Below, piece by piece: positions 18,710 through 27,510 of a DNA stretch of 64,000 nt. Each line of letters starts with the position of its first letter. The first letter of the stretch is position 1. The notes below the pieces were generated by a model, which was given only the letters and a program-made list of their open reading frames with translations, was not told the origin of the DNA and searched no databases. The translations under genes and the position numbers were made by a program. This stretch comes from JAUHXS01 sp965213575 (GTDB taxonomy: Bacteria; Bacteroidota; Bacteroidia; Chitinophagales; JAUHXS01), in the NCBI GenBank assembly GCA_965213575.1, contig CBDBZN010000018.1:55447-119446 (forward strand). The letters run 5' to 3'.

Positions 18710-20843
18710 ACCTATTGATGATTTTAGTAAAAGTCATCGACCTAAAACGCATGGTTTCAGAATAAGTAGTCGGGAAAATTGCCGGAATGGCTGCCGGAAT
18801 GATTCCTAAAACAAATAAATCTCCATTAACACTAATTGTAGAGGAAAAAGCAACGGTAATCTGCTCACGAGCATCTGTAAAAGCTTCATAATCGATTCCT
18901 ACATTTGTGTTAACGATCGTACCATCATCCATGATTACTTCAGCATTATTATCCAGCCGTTTATCATTATTGGCCATCATTTTATAATTGTATTTGACAG
19001 ACGAGATGGGAGATTCAGGCTTATCTTCTTGGTATACTTGTTGGCTCTTAGGTTTACCATGCATATCATTCAGCTCTACCGAAAATCCTTGTGTAACAGT
19101 TTGATGATCTACAGAGGTAGTTTTAAATAATGCAAATAAGGGACGAGACTTAAATGGAGCGGGAGGAGCATCCGTATATCTAGTGACTACCGGAAAATCA
19201 CGTGCTGTATAAAATTCGTGCTCAACATAACCCGTAGCAGACCGCTTAACATTTGCATATTGCAAATTCCTAACAGTAACTTTACTATAACCTACAACCG
19301 GAGCCGGAAAATATGACTCACTTACTGGTTCTTCTATATATGCTGCATCATCTTCAGCTAAGCGTTTTTCTACATTATAATTAATTGGCTGCCTAAGTGG
19401 GTTTTCATCTCCTCCAATAATAGGTTCATAAGCAGCTACTCCACTACTGATATCACCATAAACCGGATCATTAATTTTGTAATCGTATTCTTGGCCATAA
19501 CTAGATGTAATGCCGTTATTATTCGTTTGTGCAGCCCAGTTATCAAATATCTCTACTTTCTTAACTCTTACGCCACCTCCAAGTTTTTTCATATTCGGAT
19601 GGTTTAACCGGATCCAACTTCTACCTGCTACAAAATTTCTGGAAAAATTTTTATTGAATAGTTTTGTATTGAAACCGGTTACTAACTCTGTAACAGCTGT
19701 CAGCGATCCTACTAATGCTTTGATTAATTGTCCTGCACCTGTTTGGGTGAGTTCAGACTGATTATATGCCAGGCGAGGCAAATATTGCTTTGTAAATTGC
19801 CAACTTGCTTTTGAAATTGGATTGGCAGGAGTGTTGTTAGATGCTTGTACTTTTACCGATTTAATTTTAACACAACCATACGCCGTATTATCTGAGGCAT
19901 TGATAGCATCTCCATCCAATTCCACATAGCCCGGCACATATTCGTAAAAGTCTTTATTACCTTTAGAACCCAGCTTCATAAGAAATTTAAAATATAAATT
20001 TTTAATTCCTCTAGTATAGATAGCCGGATCATCAGTTGAATTTGATTTTTTAAAGAAAAGGTAGTCAAAAACTTTATCCTGATCGGATAAAGCTTTATTA
20101 AATAATTGGGAGGAGCGATTACTATAAGCATTGGTATTACCGGCTCCTAAAATCTTAAACATTTGTGCAGCTCGTTTATCTTGCACAAAAGCATAATCAT
20201 CAGCTTCATAATTGACTGCTATTCGGCCACCTGACGGTAAATCAATGGAAGACATGGCCCATGCTGATGCAAAATCATCCTGATATTGCCTGTTTTGTTC
20301 AGTATAGGGAAAATCTTGATTATTGGGAGGAAGTGATTCATTTTTAATAGTACAATTGCCATTTAAACAAATGTTGCTACAAAAGTCATCCTCACTATGT
20401 GTTGTTTCGTAATAAATATCATAATCAGCTGTTCCGGGGTTAGGTTTAAAGTATCCCCACCTATCGTACCCTTTAAGATTATACTTAGGATTTATATTAT
20501 CATAATTAAATCTATAAGAATTAAGTTTTCCTTTATTAGATTTTCCGTAAGTAAAGTATATATTGGTGAGTGTAAGCTTTCCCGTACTGCCATTGGGAAT
20601 GCCCGGGCATAATTGATAATTATACTCAAAATGTACAGTTTTTATAGGTGTAGGAGATGCATTTCGTAAGCCTTCTCGAGTAAATAACTCTATTTTATCA
20701 AGTTTTTCGAGATTCATCAAGCCACCGCCTCCATTTATACCACTCACTGATTGCCCGTCTTCCCTTGCGCTGGTACTAAATATGGCAATATAGTTTTTTG
20801 TTTCTATTGAGTGGAGATACCAAACATCTTTGCTGCCATACAA
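18681..20843 (-). CDS. SpvB/TcB-like protein, middle piece (in frame with the first piece across a TAA)
   Basis: The 720-codon frame is the direct continuation of 20862-23045, separated only by a TAA at 20862-20864 that is preceded by GAT GAT and followed by GAT GAT AAA. The nominal start is a TTG inside an open stretch and is not convincing. The sequence has the look of the surface-exposed middle of SpvB-like proteins: KIELFTREG, HFEYNYQLC, NLKGYDRWGYF and SSIDLPSGGRI are blocks typical of Bacteroidota proteins that accompany YD-repeat proteins. It ends by frameshift into 17576-18709. If the stop is a base-calling error or is read through, all three pieces form one protein of about 1820 residues. 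Confidence 0.75.
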   Translation of the reverse strand: MYGSKDVWYLHSIETKNYIAIFSTSAREDGQSVSGINGGGGLMNLEKLDKIELFTREGLRNASPTPIKTVHFEYNYQLCPGIPNGSTGKLTLTNIYFTYGKSNKGKLNSYRFNYDNINPKYNLKGYDRWGYFKPNPGTADYDIYYETTHSEDDFCSNICLNGNCTIKNESLPPNNQDFPYTEQNRQYQDDFASAWAMSSIDLPSGGRIAVNYEADDYAFVQDKRAAQMFKILGAGNTNAYSNRSSQLFNKALSDQDKVFDYLFFKKSNSTDDPAIYTRGIKNLYFKFLMKLGSKGNKDFYEYVPGYVELDGDAINASDNTAYGCVKIKSVKVQASNNTPANPISKASWQFTKQYLPRLAYNQSELTQTGAGQLIKALVGSLTAVTELVTGFNTKLFNKNFSRNFVAGRSWIRLNHPNMKKLGGGVRVKKVEIFDNWAAQTNNNGITSSYGQEYDYKINDPVYGDISSGVAAYEPIIGGDENPLRQPINYNVEKRLAEDDAAYIEEPVSESYFPAPVVGYSKVTVRNLQYANVKRSATGYVEHEFYTARDFPVVTRYTDAPPAPFKSRPLFALFKTTSVDHQTVTQGFSVELNDMHGKPKSQQVYQEDKPESPISSVKYNYKMMANNDKRLDNNAEVIMDDGTIVNTNVGIDYEAFTDAREQITVAFSSTISVNGDLFVLGIIPAAIPAIFPTTYSETMRFRSMTFTKIINRFGLLESSSY

Positions 20844-20861
20844 ATAATTAGCTTTATCATC

Positions 20862-23045
20862 TTAATCATCAGATTTTAAGCCTTCATTATATGTAGCTTT
20901 GTTACTTTTAAAAGGAACTCTCCACCGATAATCAACTTTTCTCTTATAATTAAATTTAGTATAATTACCCCAGTCGCCCGGAGAAGGGCCGTCTATTAAG
21001 TCTGCATCCATATAATCAGGAGACAAGGTAGCTGTTAACAAATACGAATGGGCGTAAGCAGGGATTTCTACTTCATTAAAATAGTTATCAATTCCTTGAG
21101 TGTTTTGAATAGTATTATCACTACCTGAATTATACTGCACTAAACCTTCATCACAATCGTTACCGGCAGGATTATTTTCTATCGCAAAGGTGACTTCCTT
21201 TTGAATAGTATTATAAGCAGGAATGCCATAAATATATCGTTGCCCATCAGGGTTCACAACGGATATTTCTCCAATATGATGATCAATTGAGCCTGCAGAG
21301 GAGATCGTGCTGTCATCTACCGGTGATTGCCCTGTAAACTTTCCTAGGTTTTGGTCAATACTTGCACTACTATAGTCGTAAATCTCTTTTTCTAAACCAA
21401 CTGTTTGTTTTTCTTTAATAGATAGATAAGAAAAATGTTGATTTCTGTTCTGTCTTTTCTTTCGATAGATTGGCGAAGTAACGACATTACGTGTTTGAGA
21501 GTTATCTGCATCACTAACTAATAGTTGCTTAATAGGATTATCAGCTGATCCTGTGAAAGTAGCAGGCCTAACCGGTATATTTTCACCAATGCTTGTGTAA
21601 AATGCAGGGTCAGCATCCACATTTTTTTCACCTGCTTGTTTGAAATATACATGTTCATATTCCGGCATAGAATTTTGAGCAGTTGTATTAAAGTCAATAT
21701 AGCTTGCTTGCGTAAGTGGATTATATATTAAAGGATTATCATCTACCCATTTTCCTGATTCAGTAAATACATTAGTAAAGCTTTTTTCTGCACCTCCATG
21801 AGCTATAGCGCCTATACCTACTTCGATACCTAAGCTTTCGTTATTACTGATGTTGATATGCCTAGCATCAAATAATGCGCCTATATCTCCTCTAAATGGC
21901 CTAAATGACCCGCCAATTCCTTGGCCTGACACCGCATAGATATCGTGAGTGAAATTTGTAGTCGGTAATACCGGAACAAATTTGTTATATGGGAGATCGT
22001 TTGATCTATTAAAATCCATTAAAGCTCGTTCATCATTTTTGCCCTTTTCAGCATTCAAATATCCATAAGCAGCTAGTGATTCCACATTAGTTAATAACTC
22101 CTGTCGAGTGTAATAACCTGAAAGCGTAGCGGCAGGATGTAAAGCAATCGCTTCACTACCAATTGTCCCGCTTATAGTTAGGCCACTATTTTTCATTTGC
22201 ATGTTAATGGTTGGAATATAAGTCGGTGTGGTAAAAGAATATACAGCCTTAGCATTTCCTAAATCAAATCTTTTATCAAAACCACCTTTAGAATTAACTT
22301 CGAATTCGCCAAGGCCTGCATTAAAAGATATTTCTTTTAATCCATCTCTAGAACTAAATGATGTGCCTATGGAAGCATCTAAGCCAATAGCATTATTATC
22401 GTTATAAGCAATGCGAGCTGATAGGCTTAAACTTGGATTCAGCCCAAATCCCGATTCAGAGCTGGAAGTAATACCAAGTCCTGCGTTTAATTGTCCAAGG
22501 CTATTTTTAGCAATAGCTATACTTGGGGTAATAGTAATTTCTGAGCCAACTCCTTTGTAGTTATTATAAAATATACTACGGCTTGCAGAAAGACTCAGTT
22601 GCTCAATTCCAACGGCTTGAAGGCTCACACCTATAGAGCCACCGTATGTTTCGTTAGGTTTAATGTTGTATCTTTTAGTAACTTTATCTTTACCATTAAA
22701 ATCATCCGGAATGCCCCTCATATTCCTATTAATGGCTCCGGGGTTAATGTTCCAGCCTAGCCCAACCCAACTTGCTTCTTGATCCATAGTGATGCCTGAA
22801 TGGTAAGAGATATTGATAGGATAACCTCCTACATCTAATAAAGGAATGTTATAAACAAAGTCACCCGTAAAGAGGTCAACCATTTCAGATGTACCGATCG
22901 GTTCAAAACTTTCTACTTCGGGTTGGCTGGGCCCACCGGTAAGCGCAATTGCCGTGAATGGCAACAAACTTTGAAATAAACAAATGCCTGCAGTGATCAC
23001 TGCAAACTTTTTAGCAAATTTTTGCTTGAAAGTGAGTTTAAACAT
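20862..23045 (-). CDS. SpvB/TcB-like protein, N-terminal piece
   Basis: The 727 residues include a long signal region (Lys-rich start, hydrophobic 15-35), then the conserved opening DLFTGDFVYNIPLLDVGG and the motif GLGWNINPGAINR (about residues 95-107) that marks SpvB-like proteins of Bacteroidota. In Tc toxins the SpvB-like B component and the YD-repeat C component together form the hollow shell around the toxic tip, and here the two kinds of gene also share an operon. The protein ends at an in-frame TAA (20862), after which the same frame stays open for another 720 codons. The start overlaps the preceding lipoprotein gene by 8 bp, supporting translational coupling. Confidence 0.8.
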   Translation of the reverse strand: MFKLTFKQKFAKKFAVITAGICLFQSLLPFTAIALTGGPSQPEVESFEPIGTSEMVDLFTGDFVYNIPLLDVGGYPINISYHSGITMDQEASWVGLGWNINPGAINRNMRGIPDDFNGKDKVTKRYNIKPNETYGGSIGVSLQAVGIEQLSLSASRSIFYNNYKGVGSEITITPSIAIAKNSLGQLNAGLGITSSSESGFGLNPSLSLSARIAYNDNNAIGLDASIGTSFSSRDGLKEISFNAGLGEFEVNSKGGFDKRFDLGNAKAVYSFTTPTYIPTINMQMKNSGLTISGTIGSEAIALHPAATLSGYYTRQELLTNVESLAAYGYLNAEKGKNDERALMDFNRSNDLPYNKFVPVLPTTNFTHDIYAVSGQGIGGSFRPFRGDIGALFDARHINISNNESLGIEVGIGAIAHGGAEKSFTNVFTESGKWVDDNPLIYNPLTQASYIDFNTTAQNSMPEYEHVYFKQAGEKNVDADPAFYTSIGENIPVRPATFTGSADNPIKQLLVSDADNSQTRNVVTSPIYRKKRQNRNQHFSYLSIKEKQTVGLEKEIYDYSSASIDQNLGKFTGQSPVDDSTISSAGSIDHHIGEISVVNPDGQRYIYGIPAYNTIQKEVTFAIENNPAGNDCDEGLVQYNSGSDNTIQNTQGIDNYFNEVEIPAYAHSYLLTATLSPDYMDADLIDGPSPGDWGNYTKFNYKRKVDYRWRVPFKSNKATYNEGLKSDD

Positions 23046-23658
23046 TTATTCTGATATTATTAGCTTTATTGATGTCATCGGCATTAATAGTCATTTTGAT
23101 GATTCCTACTCCAAAAACATTATCTTTCCATATAAGCGTTTGATCTTGCATAATTTTTGATGATGCGTTCCCGACATTAAAACCTAACAGAATATTATTA
23201 TAAGGAGCTACTCCATAGTTCGGTTCAAATAAATAAAGAGTGCAAGGATATTCATTCTCCCCTACTTTTAGTTTAAAATCTTGTTGCATCTGAGAAGAAA
23301 CATATTGCACTCTTTGGCTATAGGCTTGTATATTTCCGATGTTAGTTTTCATTAAATCATTATTTTCTGTGGTAGTAATTTTGAATGTATAATATTGCAA
23401 ATTGGAAAAACTATTTTTCATCATTTCAAAGTCTTTGTTGTCATATTGCTCGTTCCTAAACTCTAATAAAGCTACATATGCAGCCGGTTTATACTGTAAT
23501 TCAAACTGAAAGCTATTGAGTTGTCTAGTGGACTTTAAGCCATTCTCTGGATTTTGAACCCAAGTCATATACTCCCTTGGGGTTAGTGCTGCATCCTCAC
23601 AACTTATTAGCATGAATAGGCTTAGAATAAAAAATAATACATACTTATAAGAATACAT
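23038..23658 (-). CDS. Lipoprotein of unknown function in the YD-repeat locus
   Basis: The product has 206 residues with a lipobox at FMLISC (Cys20). No known domain is recognised. The mature part is mixed alpha/beta and contains a NGLKSTRQLNSF-like stretch followed by a strand that reads as a repeated measurement of surface contacts, without catalytic residues. It overlaps the start of the SpvB-like gene by 8 bp and lies 4 bp after the OmpH-like gene. Such tight packing suggests a helper for the SpvB/YD proteins, for example an outer-membrane anchor or export factor. That is inferred from context only. Confidence 0.7.
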   Translation of the reverse strand: MYSYKYVLFFILSLFMLISCEDAALTPREYMTWVQNPENGLKSTRQLNSFQFELQYKPAAYVALLEFRNEQYDNKDFEMMKNSFSNLQYYTFKITTTENNDLMKTNIGNIQAYSQRVQYVSSQMQQDFKLKVGENEYPCTLYLFEPNYGVAPYNNILLGFNVGNASSKIMQDQTLIWKDNVFGVGIIKMTINADDINKANNIRINV

Positions 23659-23662
23659 TGAT

Positions 23663-24187
23663 TTATTTTCCGCTGTATTTTTTGTTAATATATTCTATCA
23701 AAGAGTTGGTGATATCTAGCTCTTTTGCCCCGGACATTACCGCCCCGTTTCCGTCTGCTCCTAATATTATATCAATTTTATGTTCTAATCGATATTCATC
23801 GGTATATTGATTTATTTGTGTCCAAATTTGATCTGTATATTGACTATTAATATCTTGATTTGACTGTTGAATGACATTGACTTGCTTTTGATATGCCTGA
23901 AATTGAGTCTGGTAATGACTATGCAAGTCAATATTAGTTTTGTTAGGATCAATTTGTTTGCCCAACACATCTAATTGAACTTTCAAACTGTCTAATAAAA
24001 ACTGCCTCTTATTAGCAAGTGTGATATAATCGGCTTCCAATTCTTTTTTCATATCAAATTCTGCATATACTTCAGGGAGTTTGATGTAACAAATTTCCTT
24101 TTTCGAAAACATCAGATAGCTAATGACAGCTAAGCATATCAAGATTATAAAAGAAAGTAAAATAATGAGGATCGGTTGGCGTTTCAA
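23663..24187 (-). CDS. OmpH/Skp-like membrane-anchored periplasmic protein
   Basis: The product has 174 residues. An N-terminal membrane anchor (about residues 7-27) is followed by a long Gln-rich helical region (coiled coil, about 50-130) and the ending ILGADGNGAVM...LDITNSLIEYINKKY, which is characteristic of the OmpH/Skp family. Skp is a periplasmic chaperone that holds unfolded outer-membrane or exported proteins in a cage made by its helical arms. The usual Skp is released from the membrane; this one keeps an uncleaved-looking anchor. Its place inside the operon for giant exported proteins suggests a dedicated chaperone for them. Confidence 0.75.
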   Translation of the reverse strand: MKRQPILIILLSFIILICLAVISYLMFSKKEICYIKLPEVYAEFDMKKELEADYITLANKRQFLLDSLKVQLDVLGKQIDPNKTNIDLHSHYQTQFQAYQKQVNVIQQSNQDINSQYTDQIWTQINQYTDEYRLEHKIDIILGADGNGAVMSGAKELDITNSLIEYINKKYSGK

Positions 24188-24196
24188 AGTCAGCTT

Positions 24197-25432
24197 TTAT
24201 AAAGAACTATTATATTTAAATCTCAATTTGAATGTTTCTTTTTTAGCATTCTTTACTTCTAATATATAATAGTCACCTTCGCTAAAAAATGATGATTGTC
24301 CGGATAAATTCAACGCATATTCGTTGTATCCTAATTGTTGGATAAGCACATCAGTCGTTATTGGTGTTCTGTCACTTCTATAAATGGTATAATTTAATGG
24401 CCCTGTATAATTATACTCACCTTCAAAATTGAAATATATTCTACCAGCAAAGCCTCTATAGTATCCTGCATCCAGTTTCTTTTTCAGGATTGCATAATTT
24501 AAACTGGCTTTACCCTCTTCTCCAATTACAAAATCTGCATTTAACGTACTCACGTTAGCCGTCACAGAATTTGCATCTGTAGACGTGACAGTTTCCATCA
24601 TCCAATCTTCATCATAAGATGCTACTAAATAATCATCAAAATTATTACCTCCCAACACATGTTGGTTATGCGTAAAAGTGACACTGGCTGTGGAATAATT
24701 TAAAGCGTTTTCTTCAAAAGTCCAGTAAGTCCTACATGTTTTAAAAGAAGAAATCCCCGAACCCTGCATTTGTGGGTGAATTGCAGATTTTGAAGTAATA
24801 GTCAATGCACCTGTAGGGTTACCGAGATTTACCTCGACAGGGGTATAATAGTCTTCTAAAGATCCTAGATGATACGTTAATGAATTATTAGAAGCATTAA
24901 AATTCCTTTTTAACGTTCCTATAATAGCTCCACCTAAAAGAGGCGTGTAAGTCCTGTTTACATCTCCATTTAAGCTTATTTCTACAAATAAAGAATCAGT
25001 AATTACATTGGCTGAACTTTTAAGTTCTAAGGCATTATTAACTACAATATTATTTTGAACTAAAGTTTTGTTATCAGAGCCATCTATGATTAAATTATAA
25101 AAGGCATCATCATTGCTTTTAATGCTTTGAAGGCCACCATTAAGTAACACATAACCTTGGCCAGCATCAAAGCTTGCATTATTTGTAAAATCTTCTGTTA
25201 CAATTATTTTACCGGTGCCTGATGTACTTTCCACTATAATACTGCCACTATTATTTAAGGAGCTTTCTATTGTCAATATAGCATTTGCACCTATATATAA
25301 TGTGCTTCCATCATTAACCAGTTGGCCAAATGCAGTATGAAAGAAAACTATAACTGTTCCAAAAACAGTCATAAAAGATTTAAAGCAGTTTTCCATAATT
25401 ATTATTTGCCTAATTGCTAATAGAATTAGCAT
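24197..25432 (-). CDS. Secreted beta-helix-like protein opening the YD-repeat operon
   Basis: The 411-codon frame has two possible starts: ATG at 25432, or the ATG 12 codons later (25396, MENCFKSF), which gives a more normal signal peptide and is my preference. After cleavage near FGQ the protein is a series of short beta strands rich in Asn, Ser and Thr (LYIGANAILTIESSL, GSIIVES, FYNLIIDG), as in right-handed beta-helix surface proteins of Bacteroidota. The C-terminal 90 residues differ and are mixed strand-rich without a recognisable sorting domain. It is the first gene of the minus-strand locus and so is expressed with it if the promoter upstream is real. Confidence 0.7.
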   Translation of the reverse strand: MLILLAIRQIIIMENCFKSFMTVFGTVIVFFHTAFGQLVNDGSTLYIGANAILTIESSLNNSGSIIVESTSGTGKIIVTEDFTNNASFDAGQGYVLLNGGLQSIKSNDDAFYNLIIDGSDNKTLVQNNIVVNNALELKSSANVITDSLFVEISLNGDVNRTYTPLLGGAIIGTLKRNFNASNNSLTYHLGSLEDYYTPVEVNLGNPTGALTITSKSAIHPQMQGSGISSFKTCRTYWTFEENALNYSTASVTFTHNQHVLGGNNFDDYLVASYDEDWMMETVTSTDANSVTANVSTLNADFVIGEEGKASLNYAILKKKLDAGYYRGFAGRIYFNFEGEYNYTGPLNYTIYRSDRTPITTDVLIQQLGYNEYALNLSGQSSFFSEGDYYILEVKNAKKETFKLRFKYNSSL

Positions 25433-25480
25433 GGCTTACTTTGAAATATTATTTTCCTAAAAAGAAAATAACTGTTGTTT

Positions 25481-25509
25481 TAAAAGTAATATATTAATTG
25501 GGGATGCAA
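25481..25509 (-). promoter_or_regulatory. Candidate promoter of the 25-kb minus-strand locus
   Basis: On the minus strand TTG (25509-25507) is followed 18 bases later by TACTTTTA (25488-25481), seven of eight matches to the Bacteroidota -7 element TAnnTTTG. It lies about 50 bp before the first start codon. The rest of the 337-bp divergent gap (25433-25769) is AT-rich. On the plus strand a weak TATCTTCG (25721-25728) could serve the next gene; nothing else was recognised. Confidence 0.35.
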
Positions 25510-25769
25510 TACTAAAGTAAAAATTACTAAAAAGCAATTTATTTAACATATATTTTAACAACTAGGTATTTATACCTAGAGTGTATTAAGCCTTCGGTCG
25601 AAGTAAAAAGATTGGTAGAACAAGTTATTTTTTTATAAAATAACAGAGTTATCCGCTTACTAAAATCTGTAATATATTGTTAAACCGAATCATATATTAT
25701 AGCATTCAAGACAATTTAAGTATCTTCGTAGAAAGGATATTCTAAAACCAGCAAAATATACCTATCTAA

Positions 25770-26318
25770 ATGCATCGATTATACAATAATCTTATGCTGA
25801 AATATATTAATCAATTAGTTTTCATTTTACTTTTTTTTTCATGCGGATCTGATACGCATGAGGAGAATAATTTGCAAAATCTTAATAAAAATGCTAAGAT
25901 AGAATCCTATAATTATCAAGGTATTCGACCTTTTCTATATAAAAAAGATGATAAAATACATGTTATCAACTTTTGGGCCACTTGGTGTATTCCCTGCGTG
26001 GAAGAATTACCTTATTTTGAAAAACTTGGCGCAGAATATGCTGATAAAAATGTGGAAGTAATACTAATTAGTATGGATTTCCCGGATAAGGTTCAAAGTG
26101 ATTTAACTCCTTTCATTAAAGAAAATAATATCCAATCAAAAGTTATTGTATTAGATGATCCCGATGCTAATACCTGGATATCAAAAGTTGACGAAGATTG
26201 GACAGGTGCTATTCCTGCAACTATCATTTACAGGAATGATCAAAGATATTTTTATGAACAATCTTTTACTTATAAAGAATTAAAAACAGAAGTAGAAAAA
26301 TTAATTAATCAAAATTAA
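25770..26318 (+). CDS. TlpA-like thiol:disulfide oxidoreductase lipoprotein
   Basis: A thioredoxin-fold protein with the redox motif WCIPC (Cys73 and Cys76 when counted from the first ATG) in the context NFWATWCIPCVEELPYF, typical of TlpA/ResA-type proteins. A lipobox ends at FFSC (Cys25). The ATG at 25794 (MLKYINQL) is the better start, because it places a normal short signal in front of the lipobox. The conserved cis-proline region appears as GAIPATIIY. Such proteins keep envelope thiols reduced or act in cytochrome maturation. The next gene, another thioredoxin-fold lipoprotein, follows after 6 bp, so the pair forms one operon. Confidence 0.85.
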   Translation: MHRLYNNLMLKYINQLVFILLFFSCGSDTHEENNLQNLNKNAKIESYNYQGIRPFLYKKDDKIHVINFWATWCIPCVEELPYFEKLGAEYADKNVEVILISMDFPDKVQSDLTPFIKENNIQSKVIVLDDPDANTWISKVDEDWTGAIPATIIYRNDQRYFYEQSFTYKELKTEVEKLINQN

Positions 26319-26324
26319 AAACCC

Positions 26325-27026
26325 ATGAACTTAGTAAAATTATTTACCGTAAGTATATTATTAATATTATTAATATTTTTAGCTTGTAATACCTCAGAGA
26401 CAAAAGAAACTGAACAGATACCAATTTCAAAAAAGGAAGATATGCCGGTCACCAATGCATCATTTGCCGGTGAAAATGCTGAAAAAGAAAGTGGATATAA
26501 AATTGGAGACATAGCTACAGATTTTGAGTTAAAAAATGTAAATGGAGATATGGTTTCCTTATCTGATTATGAAAATGCTAAAGGATATATTATTGTATTT
26601 ACATGCAACCATTGTCCTTATTCAGTAGCTTATGAAGACAGAATTATTGCTTTAGATCAAAAATATAAACCATTAGGATTTCCGGTAATAGCTATTAATC
26701 CAAATAATCCGGAGGTAAATAAAGATGATAGTTATGAAAAAATGATCGTGCGAGCTAACGATAAAGGTTTTACTTTCCCTTATTTATTTGATGAAGGCCA
26801 AAAAGTATTTCCTCAATATGGTGCCACCCGTACTCCTCATATATATGTACTAAATAAGACAGATGCAGGAAATAAAGTAGTTTATATTGGCGCTATCGAC
26901 AACAACACAAATGATGCCAGTGCTGCAACCGAAAAATATGTAGAAAATGCTGTTGATGCTTTATTAAAAGGTGAAGAACCTAAAGTTAAAGAGACCAAAG
27001 CAATTGGCTGTTCTATAAAAATTTAA
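26325..27026 (+). CDS. Peroxiredoxin/thioredoxin-fold lipoprotein
   Basis: The product has 233 residues with a lipoprotein signal (FLAC, Cys21). The fold begins at GDIATDFELKNVNG, as in AhpC/TSA and redoxin proteins, and the active site is TCNHCPYS (Cys94 and Cys97). The CxxCP arrangement with an aromatic after it is found in a widespread Bacteroidota family often annotated as redoxin or thioredoxin family protein. The cis-Pro segment is TRTPHIYV. It ends with GCSIKI, a C-terminal cysteine also common in the family. It is co-transcribed with the TlpA-like gene upstream. The substrate is unknown; peroxide reduction or thiol exchange in the envelope is likely. Confidence 0.8.
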   Translation: MNLVKLFTVSILLILLIFLACNTSETKETEQIPISKKEDMPVTNASFAGENAEKESGYKIGDIATDFELKNVNGDMVSLSDYENAKGYIIVFTCNHCPYSVAYEDRIIALDQKYKPLGFPVIAINPNNPEVNKDDSYEKMIVRANDKGFTFPYLFDEGQKVFPQYGATRTPHIYVLNKTDAGNKVVYIGAIDNNTNDASAATEKYVENAVDALLKGEEPKVKETKAIGCSIKI

Positions 27027-27078
27027 TCATTAAATTTGGCTTTTATAAGGGCCTACTGATTAGTTAGCCATAATAAAA

Positions 27079-27486
27079 TTGATTTTTCCCTATACATATT
27101 ATAGCGAAGCTACAGATGAATCAATTAATATCTTAGTAGGTAAACCTTATGGATTTATAGAGAAGATAAGGATGGGTGGTACCGGTAGCCATAGATTTAT
27201 GGTAATTGAGGTATCAACAGCCATAAAGAATTTACTTTTTTCTCACCAAGATATAATATACGTCAATCTGGAGATCAGGCCTCTTGGGATTTTAGTTTTG
27301 TTCAGCCATGGCATAAGAAATGCTGCTTGGGCAATCCCTTATAAGGAGCTAAAAATTTTAAAAACTGACGTAGTAGAAATTCTAGGAAAACAAAATTCTG
27401 TAAAGCTTGCCTACTCTACCATTCATATTAAAATACTCAATAAGATTGAAAACTATAGAAATAAATTCATCTCGAGATTAACATGA
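27079..27486 (+). CDS. Conserved hypothetical protein, start codon TTG or ATA
   Basis: The 135 residues show no signal peptide and no known motif. The frame is open from a TAG at 27061; the only plausible starts are TTG at 27079 or the ATA codons just before it, so initiation is unusual or the annotated beginning is slightly wrong. The sequence opens with FPYTYYSEATDE and contains VNLEIRPLGILV and an AWAIPYKELKI stretch, which reads as a compact beta-sheet protein. I recall similar short cytoplasmic proteins of Bacteroidota without assigned function. It stands 52 bp after the redoxin gene and converges with the metalloprotease gene. Confidence 0.6.
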   Translation: MIFPYTYYSEATDESINILVGKPYGFIEKIRMGGTGSHRFMVIEVSTAIKNLLFSHQDIIYVNLEIRPLGILVLFSHGIRNAAWAIPYKELKILKTDVVEILGKQNSVKLAYSTIHIKILNKIENYRNKFISRLT

Positions 27487-27510
27487 ATTTATACTGCAAG
27501 GGATTAAGAA

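Noticed and set aside
20844..20864. A recoding (for example selenocysteine-like) site at the in-frame stop of the SpvB-like gene
   Set aside because: The codon is TAA, which is not used for selenocysteine or pyrrolysine, and no stimulatory structure was seen directly after it.
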